Of a DNA stretch of 64,000 bases, positions 35,845 to 47,285 are shown piece after piece. Within the stretch, counting starts at the first letter, position 1. Each line of letters opens with the position of its first letter. Under the pieces are notes generated by a model, which saw nothing but the letters and a program-made list of their open reading frames with translations, was not told the origin of the DNA and did no database searches. The stretch covers positions 161,001 to 225,000 of the forward strand of contig OX243812.1 of NCBI GenBank assembly GCA_945859605.1, written 5' to 3'. Both the position numbers and the translations under genes were made by a program. This DNA comes from Lumbricus rubellus (lineage: Eukaryota; Annelida; Clitellata; Crassiclitellata; Lumbricidae).

Positions 35845-36312
35845 GCATGTGCACTTGCAATAGCGGTCCTTCAATCTCACTACCGAGAGGCGCTCCAGAC
35901 TACAGCGCGGACACACCATGTGCACCTGAGTCTTACGCAGGAGCGCTGGTGAGAGAAGGACTTGCCTAAGGTCTCTACGCCGTGGCTTAAGGTGGATTCG
36001 GTAACGGCCCACTATTTCAAGGGTCCGCTATTCCGAGAGTCCGCTATTCCGAAAGTGTGGAGGTCACCGTCTCTGCGTAGGCCTATAACTACATGTGAAC
36101 AAACAGAGGAGATTATCAGTTATTTGACGCGTGTGAGTAGTGTGGCGTCGTGGGAGTCGGTTTGGGTCAGGTTAGGGTTAGGAATAAAGTTAGTGCGGTC
36201 ATTCGGAAAAGCGGACCCTCGGGATAGTGGACCCAACCCGGTGGATTCTAACCTGGAGCCTTCCGGCTAAAAGGCAACGAGTATACCAACTAGGTCTACA
36301 CCACCGCGCCAC
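35845..36312 (-). mobile_element. tRNA-derived SINE, third copy, split by a foldback element
   Basis: Body and tail (35850-35999) and head (36240-36312, with B-box and GGTGGTGTAGACCTAG) are colinear with the copies at 19118 and 29255. The break is the foldback insertion 36000-36239, which duplicates GGTGGATTC of the B-box region. Confidence 0.8.
36000..36239. mobile_element. Short foldback element, GGGTCCGCTATTCCGA arms, inside a SINE
   Basis: GGTGGATTC at 35991-35999 and 36240-36248 flank a 240-bp element. The left arm repeats GGGTCCGCTATTCCGA, GAGTCCGCTATTCCGA; the right arm mirrors it (TCGGAAAAGCGGACCC). The loop, read in reverse, has GAATGACCGCACTAAC and CCTAACCCTAACCTGACCC, the same phrases as the loops at 35051, 36441 and 38687, although the arm repeats differ. 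Confidence 0.88.
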
Positions 36313-36440
36313 ACGTGTTTCAGCTGCTAAAATGATGCGACAAGTAAGTTCGTTTGACAAGGGGCCATTAGTTCTACAGCGACTTGTTTTTTGATAATAT
36401 TATTTGCATGCATGCAATATCCAAGTCTGGGACGCTGAGC

Positions 36441-37102
36441 GAATGTAGGTCATTTCCCCCCGGACATATTCCCTCTGGACATATTCCCTCGGACATTTAC
36501 CCCCAGGACGTTTCCCCCCGACCTAGGACATCCCCCCATAAGGGTCCCTATGTTAATGAATGATTGCACTAACCCTATCACTAACCCTAACCGACCCTCA
36601 CGATGCCTAACCTTACACTAACCGACCCTCACGATGCCTAACCTATGTTAATGAATGACTGCACTAACCCTACCACTAACCCTAACCGACCCTCACGATG
36701 CCTAACCTGACACTAACCGACCCTCACGATGCCTAACCTATGTTAATGAATGACTGCACTAACCCTACCACTACCCCTAACCGACCCTCACGATGCCTAA
36801 CCTGACACTAACCGACCCTCACGATGCCTAACCTATGTTAACGAATGACTGCACTAACCCTATCGCTAACCCTAACCGACCCTGACGATGCCTAACCTGA
36901 CACTAACCGACCCTGACGATGCCTAACCTGAACCTAACCAACCCTCACGATGCCTAACCTATATGCACAGAGGGGGAAATTGTCCGGGTGGGGGGGGGGG
37001 TAAATGTTCTAGTCAAAAACGGGGGGAAACGTACGGGAGGTAATTGTACGGGGGAATATGTACGGGAGGAATATGTCCGGGGGGGTAAATGTCCGGCTAC
37101 CG
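36441..37102. mobile_element. Foldback element, GGACATATTCCCCCC arms, copy 2
   Basis: Starts GAATGTAGGTC; arms at 36444-36540 and 36970-37092. CGCTGAGC and CGCTGTGC flank it, a target duplication with one mismatch. The loop is the same AACCCTAACCGACCCTCACG tandem as copy 1, with more repeats. Confidence 0.85.
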
Positions 37103-37412
37103 CGCTGTGCACAATGGTCTTACAAACAATAGGTGGAAACAGGCCCAGGATTATATTACATAAGTTCCAGATGATATTCTTCAACAGTCTGACGTATTCT
37201 TGGTACATCAAACAACATCTTGGTAGGGATATGGGAGATAAGACAATCGCTGAACTCTTTGAAAGAAGCGTTGGAGTCTGAGGCGATCGTTTGCATTGGC
37301 TGTACCTCACCAGCCAACAGAGGAGGTGTAGAGAAGGCGAGATATGGTTCTATAGGCTATAGGCCTACCTTGAGAAGGGCATGATGGGGAGTCAATCATT
37401 GACTCCCCGTCA

Positions 37413-38609
37413 CGTGTTGGCTAGTTACTTTTTAAAAGTAATCAGTTTTAAAGTAACCAGTTACTGGACTGCACAAAGTAACTAGTTACTGTAACTGATT
37501 ACTTTGCCAAAAAGTAACTAGTTACTGATTACAGTTACTTTTCATATTAACTATGGTTACTTTTAGTTACCACTGATCCAATTTCATTGATTGGTTCTTT
37601 CAGCATGTAGGCTAATCACCAGAGTAATAGTCTGGATGGCAAAAGCAGGCCTAAGTAACTATTAGGGAATGTAATGCCGGGACTCTGGATCCAGGGAATC
37701 CCGGACACTTTACAATACCGTAATCCAGGGATTGACAAATTTGGAATCCAATTTTTTGGGATAATTTTTTTTTACTGAACTACTTGACCCATTTTGCAAC
37801 AATTCTTTGGTCAATAGACGCCAAAACGACAGATAAGCAGACGCCCTAGTGAAGGTAAGAGGGTGAATAGAGGAAGGTGTTTGCCAATGATCAGGCAGCG
37901 GATTTGGGTTTGCTCCCACCCATTCCTTGTTTGGTTCAATTATACAGACTATAGAGTCCTCCACACACCAATGACCCACACACCATTCAGTTGACTGACG
38001 GAACATAAACAGATGTCAGCAGCCCTGCCCGACTAGGCCTGCGACGTTACAGCGCCAAACTCTGCCACGCGCTGAGACCCCACGCCCCCACCCCTATAAT
38101 TACGATGACAAATGAGTGGAAGGACATGGACATCATACCGAGTATTACCAAGGTGTTTCAATTGATCTTGGAGTATTACAGACGGGCTCTTGTTGCCCTG
38201 GAGCTAGGCTAGCCTGCAAGATAAGTGACTAACTGGTGTATCTAACTGGTGTAGCCTATCTTGGCTAGTCTGCTGCTTGTTGTGTTCATGGCACTGTGGT
38301 CAGTCAGTGCATTGGTCACCTCGTATCGTCTGACCTAATTCCGGGTCGTCGTATGCAGAGGCTATTACCATATTCACAATGATGGCAACTTAGGCCCAGT
38401 TAAAGACCGGGGAATTTGAAATGAGCTCGACTCACAACAATATACGTCAAACGAGAACAGAGAAAGTAACTATTGTTCTTTTAGTTACCGTTACCTGGTA
38501 AAAGTAATCAGTTACTGTAACTAGTTACTTTTTTTAAAAGTTACTAGTTACTGCAATAGTTACCTAAAAAAGTAACTTGTTACTAGTAAGGAGTAACGCA
38601 CAACACTGT
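37413..38609. mobile_element. hAT-like inverted-repeat element rich in AGTAACTAGTTAC
   Basis: Both ends are dense in AGTAACTAGTTACTGTAACT words (37425-37560 and 38465-38600), and the right end reads GTAACGCACAACACTG, a terminus type I associate with hAT elements of fish and invertebrates. The left terminus is degraded and no target duplication was confirmed. The middle (37650-38400) shows no recognisable coding sequence. Confidence 0.6.
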
Positions 38610-38686
38610 CAATGGGTCATTATAATTCCGAGGGTGAAGAACGACCCTGAGCAAGCACATGGTATCCCGCTGAAATGGGGGTGATG

Positions 38687-39229
38687 GGATGTAGGACATT
38701 TTCCACCTGGACATTTTCCCCCCGGACATATTCCCCCCGGACATTTACCCCCCCCGGAAGTTTTCCCCCCGACCTAGGACATTCCCCCCCTAAGGGCCCC
38801 TATGTTAATGAATGACTGCACTAACCCTATCACTAACCCGAACCGACCCTCACGATGCCTAACCTGACCCTAACCGACCCTCACGATGCCTAACCTATGT
38901 TAACGAATGACTGCACTAACCCTATCACTAACCCTAACTGACCCTCACGATGCCTAACCTGACCCTAACCGACCCTCACGATGCCTAACCTATGTTAATG
39001 AATGACTGCACTAACCCTATCACTAACCCTAACCGACCCTCACGATGCCTAACCTGAACCTAACCAACCCTCACGATGCCTAACCTATAATATGTACAGA
39101 GGGGGGGAAATTGTCCGGGGGGGTAAATGTCCTAGTCAAAAACGGGAGGGGGAACGTCCGGGGGTGTAATTGTCCGGGGGAATTTGTACGGGGGGGGAAT
39201 ATGTCCGGGGGGTAAATGTCCGTTCCCCG
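38687..39229. mobile_element. Foldback element, GGACATATTCCCCCC arms, copy 3
   Basis: Starts GGATGTAGGAC and ends GTCCGTTCCCCG. GGGTGATG flanks both sides (38679-38686, 39230-39237). Loop as in copies 1 and 2. Confidence 0.9.
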
Positions 39230-39237
39230 GGGTGATG

Positions 39238-40106
39238 CTACAACGTAGTCGTTAATGGTGGTCGTTAATGGTCACTTCCCGCTATGAGCATTGAAGTCAT
39301 CCTCTCAGTGAAAAAGTTTCTTTCAACAGCAATGCTAAATTCAACAACGTCAATGACTTTTTCAAGAAGTTCGGCCACAAAATACGTGGAAGCTGATAGT
39401 TTTGCATGTCACTCAAGTAACGGTCCAAAGGCTGATTTTAAGCACATTATCATTAAACTTTTCTTTTAAACTTTGTCTCGTAATGAAAGCGTTGTAGCTG
39501 CTCGCTTCCGCTGGTCATACACTATGATTAGCTTTAGGCAATCAAGGGATTTGTCCCAATGAAAACTGGAATTTCCTCTATTGAATCAGATATTTGCTCA
39601 AATGAATACTTGGATGCGGTAACTTATCAATAAACCGAAATTTCATGTTAATAATTGACCTAAAAACCGCAGTAAATTTTAATACGCATTACTGGTCACA
39701 AGTTCAGATCTAATTTTGTTGAACTTTTCCTGAACGATAATAATAAGTAAAGGCTGATCAAGCATTACAGAAAGTAGATTGTTTCATTTTCTAAACTGAT
39801 TCAAAATTAAATAATGAATAGCATATCATGTTGTTTGAAGCATTCGAAAATGAGAGAAGGTAAGCTTATTCAAAATTATAATAATACGCAACTATTTATG
39901 TTGGGGCAAAGCCAAAAAAGATAGTGAACTAAATTGAACAAATTCTTTTAGAGACACTTTTTGTTATTGACACAAATACCTAATTGTCTAGCCCTATTAT
40001 TGTCTTTTCATGATTTATTTCAGGTTCCTTTTTATAATGGATTTAGCTTTTGTTTGTGCTCGCCATTAGTTCTAAGTTAGCGGTTCGCGAGCTTACAGAA
40101 ATTATT
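39238..40106. other. Intron sequence, no feature recognised
   Basis: AT-rich, no classifiable repeat or coding similarity. Confidence 0.5.
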
Positions 40107-40114
40107 ACGGTCTG

Positions 40115-40259
40115 CATAGGCGCAACCACCCTATGGGACCCACGGGACGCGTCCCCCCAACTTTTGAGTGGTCCCCTAACTTTATTATTATGGTCCCCCA
40201 ACTTTTAGGACGTGATTCATTATGGCCCCCCCAACTTTTAGGACGTGATTGCACCTATG
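40115..40259. mobile_element. 145-bp MITE with 8-bp target duplication
   Basis: Ends CATAGGCGCAACCACCC and (reversed) CATAGGTGCAATCACGTCC are flanked by ACGGTCTG (40107-40114, 40260-40267). The interior repeats CCCCCAACTTTTAGGACGTG. The termini resemble those of the MITE at 63304. Confidence 0.88.
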
Positions 40260-41617
40260 ACGGTCTGTGCTCTGCAGTCTGCAGAAGTTGTGAAGCACTG
40301 CAAAATTCTTACTAGGACGTCAAAGCCAGACACCGTAGTTGAGAAGGTATAAGCTGGGAATTCAGCCGGTGGCCTAAGTGTAGCAAGGTCATGTTTGACA
40401 AGTTACTTCCGCTTACCTAGTCAGATAAATTATTCGCCACTTGGTCAGAACGGACCAAATCACCCAATGAAGTGTTCAGTAGTTTTATATCGAGACCTAA
40501 TAATTAGTGTCGTAATTATTATGAGACACTCGGCGTAGATTAAATTCCTCTTTTCATGTAGGCTATGCTCGAGCCCTTATAACTATGGTCATATTCATAA
40601 ATTATATATAAATGAGACCACAATGATAGTTGAAATCTCGTCTATATACAAAATATTTAATATCATAGCTACATGACATTGTATACATTGTTGCGGGCTT
40701 CTATGGCCTGAAATGTCATAACAATGCGGTTTCAGTCTTTAAATTGAAGTCTATAATTTATGGCCGATGCAAAACTTAGCACGTTGATTTAAATTATAAT
40801 CTGTGAACTTTCTTGGATGAAGTAGATTCAGCGTAGCCTCTATGGGCCCCGCAGTGTGGTCTATACACTACAGTCAATATACACAGGCCTGTTGAAATAT
40901 GGTCATATTGATAAATTATATAGGCTATAGCCTAATATAGCCCTATAAGACACAACAAAGATGGTTAGAATCTGATTCACATAAATATAATTTAATGTCG
41001 TTGGACTCTTATAATTTATAATACTAGATAGGGGAATTTAAGATTACAACACAACCTCACTTCACTTCATCCCATACCCTCGCTTCTACACCCCACTCGC
41101 ACTTATTTTCCCATCCCACTGACACACCGACCCCTAACACGCCGGTCCACCTTGACTCCCCCAGTGTGCGTGGGGTACTCTGCATTGCTGATAAATTTCG
41201 CTTTTAGTCGACTCGAACCAGCCTCAACCGAAGGCTCCCCAACAACCCGCGCACCGGCCCACCCTCCTTCCCTCATTCCCTGTGATCTTTCTTGAATCAA
41301 GTGTATACAATGTAGCCTCTAGGGGGCCCTGCAGTGTGGTCTATTCGCTACAGTCAATATACACAGGCCTGTCTAAATATGGTCATATTCATAAATTATG
41401 TATAAATGAGACCACAATGATAGTTGAAATCTCGTCTATATACAAGATGTTTAATGTTGACATTTATGCATTATTGCGGGCTTCTATGGCCAGAAATGTC
41501 GTAGCAATACGGTATCAGTCTTTAATAGCCAATATGCTTTTGGTTTATGCAAGATTCCGCACGTTGGTTTAAATTCTAATCTATGATCTTTCTTGGATGA
41601 AATGGATACAGCGTAGC

Positions 41618-43105
41618 CAGGGCCGGATTAAGCTCTCGGGGGTCCCGCCGCCATATTCTCCGGGGGCCCCTTAGTCCACCTTGACCTTCCGTCACCATGT
41701 TCCTCTCATAATTACATGTATGTTAGTGCATGCCAATATTATTGACCATAATTTTTCATAACCCAAACTTGATAATGTGTAGCTTCATAAAAACAAAAGT
41801 AATTTTTCAGCGGCACCATTAGAGTGTAAAATCGTCGATGCGGTAGATATTGTTCAGTCTAGCGGTTTAAATCCTATATGAAACACCGATTAACTGTCGT
41901 TCACATTTTTCTACTCATGGCAGTGTGCAAGCTGGTCAAGAGTTTAATTGAAAGTGAAAGATAAGTGCAAGGAATCACTCTCAATACTGAGAAGTTACAC
42001 TGCAGTTAAGTGTTTGATTGCCATTATTCTCCGCAGATTATTCTTGAACAATGCCAGCTTGCTGAAGGGTCTAAGATCTTTTACCATACCATTGCAGTTG
42101 GATATCATCAGGCACATCATGTAGCATAGGCCTACATACGGAGAGCAATGGAAACGTTTGGAATGTAGATTGAAGAGCTTCAGTGTTCTGCACCATGGCA
42201 AGAGAACTTGGTGATTTAGTCGAAATTCTCTGCAATTTGCAAACAGTCATCCGGCCAAATTTTCGGAAAAATCATACCGTTTTGTCCGCCGAAAAAGTTG
42301 ATGACCTTTTTTTAGTCATCCGGCCAAATTTTCGAGAAAATCATACCATTTCAGCAGCCACTGAAACAAAATGGGGGGGGGCACGATACATGGGCATTTC
42401 TAAATGGAGGGAGGGGCCATGGCCGGATTGGCCCCTCCTGGATCCGCCCTTGACTCCCATGACCTTGTCGCGACCTACTGAAATTGTATAGCTGGCGCCG
42501 CCACTGCTTGCGCAACATAGCGAACAGAACCATTAGAGAATAAATAGGCCTACTGCAGCTTTTAAACCACCAAAATAATTACGACTTTTCCCATGCGAGT
42601 AACCATTCTCTAATCTTGTCAGCATCCAGCACATCGAAGACCGTTCAAACTCTGAGCACATTCTGAACTTCTTTGCATGTAGCATTTCTGATCAATAATT
42701 GAAAATTATTAAGATAGCCTATGTATAGGCCTAACTAGCCCATCCTAATGAAAGCGCTAACCGATTGACTAAATTGCCAAATAGTTTCAGAGCGAAATTT
42801 ATCCGTAGCTCCCTTCAAATGCAACTTTATGCAATTTTATTTCATCTCATCAATGCTTGTATTTAAAAGTATGGATTAGAGACAAAATCATGATTATAGA
42901 TTGCAGGTATATATGGGGCAATTGATTGCCTTCATAAAAGCCAATCAGCAATTGACATGAATTTAAACATCACTGTCCTTTTAGTGACGTTGAATAAATG
43001 GGAATGTGGACATTACAAATTCTTGTTGGTCACGGACGGGGGGGCCTCTGACGGTGGGGGGCCCGCCGCCATGGCAGACATGGCATACTGGTTAATCCGG
43101 CCCTG
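41618..43105 (-). mobile_element. hAT-type element of the CAGGGCCGGATTAA family, reversed
   Basis: Ends CAGGGCCGGATTAAGCTC and (reversed) CAGGGCCGGATTAACCAGTA, flanked by AGCGTAGC (41610-41617, 43106-43113). Its right end is the complement of the left end of the array elements at 4785 (GCCATGTCTGCCATGGCGGC), so it belongs to the same family. A piece of the 2209-type MITE (42247-42453) and a hAT-like end CTGGCGCCGCCACTG (42494-42508) are nested in it. Confidence 0.9.
42247..42453. mobile_element. Partial copy of the 2209-2961 MITE, nested
   Basis: It has two AGTCATCCGGCCAAATTTTC units and the right end ...GGATCCGCCCTTG. The left end is missing. Confidence 0.85.
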
Positions 43106-43314
43106 AGCGTAGCCTCTATGAGGCATTGAGGCCCCACAGTGTGGTCTATACACTACATTCAATATACACAGGCCTGTCTAAATATGGTGATATTCCTAAT
43201 TTATATATAAATGAGACCACAATGATAGTTGAAATCTCATTTATATACAAAATGTTTATTAATGGCGACATTTATACATTATTGCGGATTTCTATAGCCT
43301 GTAATGTCATAACT

Positions 43315-43595
43315 GGCCTTGTTAGCTACACCGGTAAGCGAGAGCGGCATTCGTCTGTTGGATACTGCGGTTCAAACCCCGGGCTGGGAGTTGACATTTA
43401 GAGATTTGGATATCTCGAGCTAGTACGCATGGGACGCTGTGACGCAAGCTGCTGCGGAGCGACCTTGGGCATGTTGCTTACCCATCATTGTCTGTGGGGA
43501 AGGCAACGGGAAACCACATCACTCATCTCATCCCCAGGTGGCGCAAGCCATAGGACCTGCCTTGGGGCAGAGAACCATCATCATCATCAATGTCA
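43315..43595 (+). mobile_element. tRNA-like SINE with (ATC)n tail
   Basis: GTTAGCTACACCGGTAAGCG (A-box) and GCGGTTCAAACCCCGG (B-box) are followed by a 200-bp body (GACGCAAGCTGCTGCGGAGC, GGAAGGCAACGGGAAACCAC) and a CATCATCATCA tail. It interrupts the 310-bp unit between TGTAATGTCATAA and TGTCATAGCAATACGG, with GTCATA near both joints. Confidence 0.75.
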
Positions 43596-44217
43596 TAGCA
43601 ATACGGTCTCAATCTTTAATATCCTTTAAGCTTCCAGGGTTGATTCAAGACTTCACACGTTGATTTAAATTATAATCTGTGATCTTTCTTGGATGAAGTG
43701 GATTCAGCGTATACCCTCTATGGGGCGCCGCAGTGTAGTCTAAACGCTACTATCATTGTGGTCTCTTTTATATATAATTTAGGAATATCAACATATTTAG
43801 ACAGGCCTGTGTATATTGACTGTAGTGTATAGACCACACTGTGGGGCCTCATAGAGGCTACGCTGTATCCATTTCATCCAAGAAAGATCACAGATTAGAA
43901 TTTAAACACAGGTCTTTCTAATAACGGTTCACTTCACAAGTTATATAATATAGCCCACTGGTTAGGCCATGGCTATTGTTATAACCTCAAACTTTATTGC
44001 TTCGTGTGGCAAGTTATCAACATAATTATAGGTTTAGTGAAACAATTTAAGCAAACTGAAGACAACCCTGTTAGGAGGACTTTGGTTCCGCTAAGCCGAG
44101 TAGGCCGACATAACGAAATAGCGACACTACATGAACAAGAATAATAGCCAAAAAAATTATCATAATTATTTGGTCCATAAATATGAGTATTAATAGTAAT
44201 TAATAATAACAATCATA

Positions 44218-44218
44218 T

Positions 44219-44255
<37 letters not shown>

Positions 44256-44260
44256 AATGA

Positions 44261-44294
<34 letters not shown>

Positions 44295-44316
44295 GTGGTG
44301 GTGGTGGTGGTGGTGG

Positions 44317-44392
<76 letters not shown>

Positions 44393-44414
44393 GTGGTGGT
44401 GGTGGTGGTGGTGG

Positions 44415-44508
<94 letters not shown>
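44218..44508. repeat. Compound (GAT)n/(GGT)n microsatellite
   Basis: A 290-bp run alternates GAT blocks with two GGT blocks that each hold the same TGGTGTGGTGG interruption, which implies an internal duplication of the compound unit. Long homopolymer open frames here are artefacts. Confidence 0.97.
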
Positions 44509-44509
<1 letters not shown>

Positions 44510-44513
44510 TCTA

Positions 44514-44898
44514 CATGGGCGTCCACAGCGGGGCGCAATGGGGCGCAAGTGCGCCCCTCTGGATTTTTCGCATAGTTTGCACATAAATTTAGATTATTTT
44601 GTTGTGATTGTTACAACGCGATTTTCAATGTGATTATCGATTCCTTCTACAAGTTGAACCTATTTATCTTTCTTTGGGCGCAGAACGTATAGGTAGGCTA
44701 TAGTATTCTCTCGTGGTAATATGGAAATTCAAACTGGTAATATGGAAATTCAAACTGGTAATATGGACATTCAAACTGGTAATATGGACATTCAAACTGG
44801 TAATATGGAAATTCAAACTGTCACCCATTAAATTTAGACCATGTGACAATTATTTAGAAGTTTGCGCCCCCCTAGAAAAATTCCTGCGGACGCCCATG
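44514..44898. mobile_element. hAT-type MITE (CATGGGCGTCC) with 8-bp target duplication
   Basis: Ends CATGGGCGTCCACAGCGGGG and (reversed) CATGGGCGTCCGCAGGAATT, flanked by GATGTCTA on both sides (44506-44513, 44899-44906). A 21-bp minisatellite, GGTAATATGGAAATTCAAACT, in five copies lies inside (44715-44820). The termini are close to the MITE at 13722, while the interior differs. Confidence 0.9.
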
Positions 44899-44919
44899 GA
44901 TGTCTATTATTTTTATTGC

Positions 44920-45115
44920 GCCATATTATAACACGGCACATGACACTACAATTGAGTCTAATAATTAAGCAAACACAAGAACACGACTCACTGCAAGTGA
45001 ATTGCGTGTGAAGAGCTTGCTTAATGCTCAGGGTCAATACACAGCCTTCTGATGTGGATTCGAACCCTCGACCTTCCAACTCCATGGCATCGAATGCACA
45101 CCGACTCTAAGGCGC
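44920..45115 (-). mobile_element. Diverged tRNA-derived SINE copy
   Basis: B-box in GGGTTCGAATCCACATCAG and the colinear motif GTGTGCATTCGATGCC in the head position. More degraded than the other three copies; the tail is lost. Confidence 0.55.
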
Positions 45116-46147
45116 TCCTTAATTTGTCCAAAAGACGCCAAAGTATTTATTGGTAAGTCTTGATAATGTGTTTATATTCTGCATAACTCCCTTGCTGGTT
45201 GCATGCACTCTGCCAGCGCCAGCCCCAATCCTGGACAAATGAGTAGGGCTAATGAACTGCAAAATATTCTACAATAACCAATGTATCGAAGTCATTTAGG
45301 CTACAGTAACTGACGAAACTATATGTCGCTGGCTAAAAAAGAGGATTGTCGTTAATTATTAGATTGAAATATTAGCAAAGATGGGACGCTAGACTTACAT
45401 GTAGGCTACATGTAAGTGCTCGGTGAATAGAAATATATTATTGGCTTTGTAATGAATTAATACGCATCAATTACATCATTCAGTTGAGAGGAGATTTTAG
45501 TTTAAATAAAATAACAGATAACACGAGCAGGGGTCAAAAGCACATTCTTAATTTTCCACACTAGTCAATAATTATTCGTTGACGCCAGGATGCGACGCAG
45601 TGCCGTGCGGTGAGCAATTATACGATGACCCCATGCATGTGATTCAGTGGTCACTCTGTCCGTTGAGCGACGGCAGCTTGCAGCGTAAACGCCGCGTCGC
45701 TGCAGCTGGTCACTACTCGAATGAGCGGTCAGGTGGCGCCACGTACTGGACTCAAGTCGAGTTATATATCCGAAAAAATAATTAGGGGGACTATTTTTCA
45801 AAAACACTAAATGAGCACGAATCAAGAGGTTTTAAGGCTTTAAAGGTAAAATATTTGGGCGGACCAAAGTCAGGACCAACCTTAAATTTTTGGTCCGATT
45901 TATGTGAGTATGATACGGGATATGACCAGTACAAGATGGAAACATAAGACTATATATCCTCATTGAGAACATCCTGTGTTCACAACAGCTGCTGCTGAGC
46001 ACAAAGACAAACTGTGTTGCTAAGTTAGCGATGGATATGCATGTAATTATTTTGGGCGTATTATGAGTTGAAGGTCTTAGAAAGAAGAATAATCACAAGT
46101 ATTATTATACAATGGAACAAACGACGAAGTTTGTTTCAGATCATTCA
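45116..46147. other. Intron sequence, no feature recognised
   Basis: No classifiable repeat, RNA gene or coding similarity seen. A short inverted repeat CTTACATGTAGGCTACATGTAAG occupies about 45396-45418. Confidence 0.5.
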
Positions 46148-46215
46148 TTCATTTCAATGTTTTATATAGCGCCCCTGCAAGAAGACTACTCAGAAGCGCT
46201 CCCAGTCCATCCACG
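46148..46215 (-). repeat. Solo LINE/SINE tail upstream of exon B
   Basis: Read on the minus strand: GGACTGGGAGCGCTTCTGAG, then CTTCTTGCAGGGGCGCTATA, the same 3' tail as the LINE at 1596-1640. Confidence 0.75.
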
Positions 46216-46397
46216 TCGTTGCCAATAAATCTTAAGGAGTCTGTAAAATGCTGATGTGCGTGTGTCGGCGTGTGTCGGTGTTTGTCGGCGTGTGTCGATG
46301 TGTGTCGGCGTGTGTCGGCGTGTGTCGGTGTGTGTCGGCGTATTTAGCTTAATATGTTGTTGTGTTCCGAACGAAGTGACTTCTGTTTGTGTTGCAG

Positions 46398-46519
46398 CAC
46401 TTTTCGATCGCACTACATATTTAAGGAGATGTGTACCAGTGGTCAGTCATGTGTCACTCCCGGACTCTATGCGATGGTTGGAGCATGTGCAGCTCTTGGA
46501 GGCGTCACGCGAATGACAG
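46398..46519 (+). CDS. CLCN3/4/5-like: CLC exon B: helices O-P
   Basis: The acceptor is tgttgcag and the donor gtagac. The leading C completes the tyrosine codon from exon A. It encodes [16 protein letters not shown], then [19 protein letters not shown] and VTRMT, the segment aligned with [13 protein letters not shown]...LGGVTRMT in CLC-3/4/5. The final G is the first base of the next valine codon. The intron before this exon is 44.5 kb; the 5' side of the exon is flanked by a GTGTCGGC minisatellite at 46255-46340. The donor gtagac is a weak match to the consensus. Confidence 0.95.
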
Positions 46520-46974
46520 GTAGACATGACATCATGGTAGGCGGTGTTCTCGCGTTTCCTACAACCTTCCGCTGTCTGTCTTTCTACCTAATTGCCTGTC
46601 TGCCTGTCAGTCTTTTCTCTCAGACAGACAGACAGACAATAAAAGTCTGTCTCTCCCTCGGAGAATTTGCGAATTTGCTTACTTAATATCTGTACTGGAA
46701 CTGTTGAAAAGCACACTTTGATGCCTGCATTAATTCTAGAGTTAAAAATAGCGGTGTTTTCTTCGTCAATTCAATTTGCGTCTGCAGTTACACCGTTGTC
46801 ATAAAATGCAAAATCATTTTTGACCGCCTCAAAAATTTATGCTTAATATTTAAAAGATTTCAGTTAAATTAAATTAGAGAAGCGATACGTCAAGTTGCGG
46901 TTGGTAAGTAACTGTTGAAGCCGTAAGTTCAGTCGTGTAAGACAACATAAAACAATAACATATTAAAATAAAAT

Positions 46975-47075
46975 ATATAAAATAGCATATAATTATATAT
47001 AAAATATATAAAATAGCATATATATATATATATACATATATATAGCATATATATAAAATATATAAAATAGCATTT
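46975..47075. repeat. AT-rich microsatellite, (AT)n with TATAAAATAGCA units
   Basis: Alternating ATATAAAATAGCATATA phrases. Nothing else is recognised between exon B and the mariner element except a short CAGACAGA repeat at 46620-46638. Confidence 0.85.
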
Positions 47076-47285
47076 ATTCGCATGAGACTGTGCAGCGAGC
47101 TGTGCAGTGCTTCCTCACACTGACCATCGTGAACAACAAATGTACTATGATCCGATGAGGACAGCATGAATTATTGAATAGGACACACGTTGATTGATTG
47201 TGGCTTAACTGCTGAGCAAGGAGCAAGTTATTATTATAAGTAAGCAGCTGGTTTAAGTGCAATACCCTATGATCCACGTAACATA

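Larger units (their letters stand above)
40565..43910. repeat. Dispersed tandem of a ~310-bp unit, broken by several insertions
   Basis: The unit contains CTTTCTTGGATGAAGTGGAT, CAGCGTAGCCTCTATG, GCAGTGTGGTCTATACACTA, ACACAGGCCTGT, ATGAGACCACAATGATAGTT and TTGCGGGCTTCTATGGCC. Copies: 40565-40820, 40821-40990 (partial), 41281-41617, 43106-43310, 43590-43760 and a reversed piece at 43760-43905. Insertions at 41030-41280, 41618-43105 and 43315-43590 separate them. No coding function seen. Confidence 0.8.

Noticed and set aside
37413..38609. An 8-bp target duplication for the AGTAACTAGTTAC element
   Set aside because: TCAAT words occur near both ends, but the left terminus is too degraded to place the boundary.
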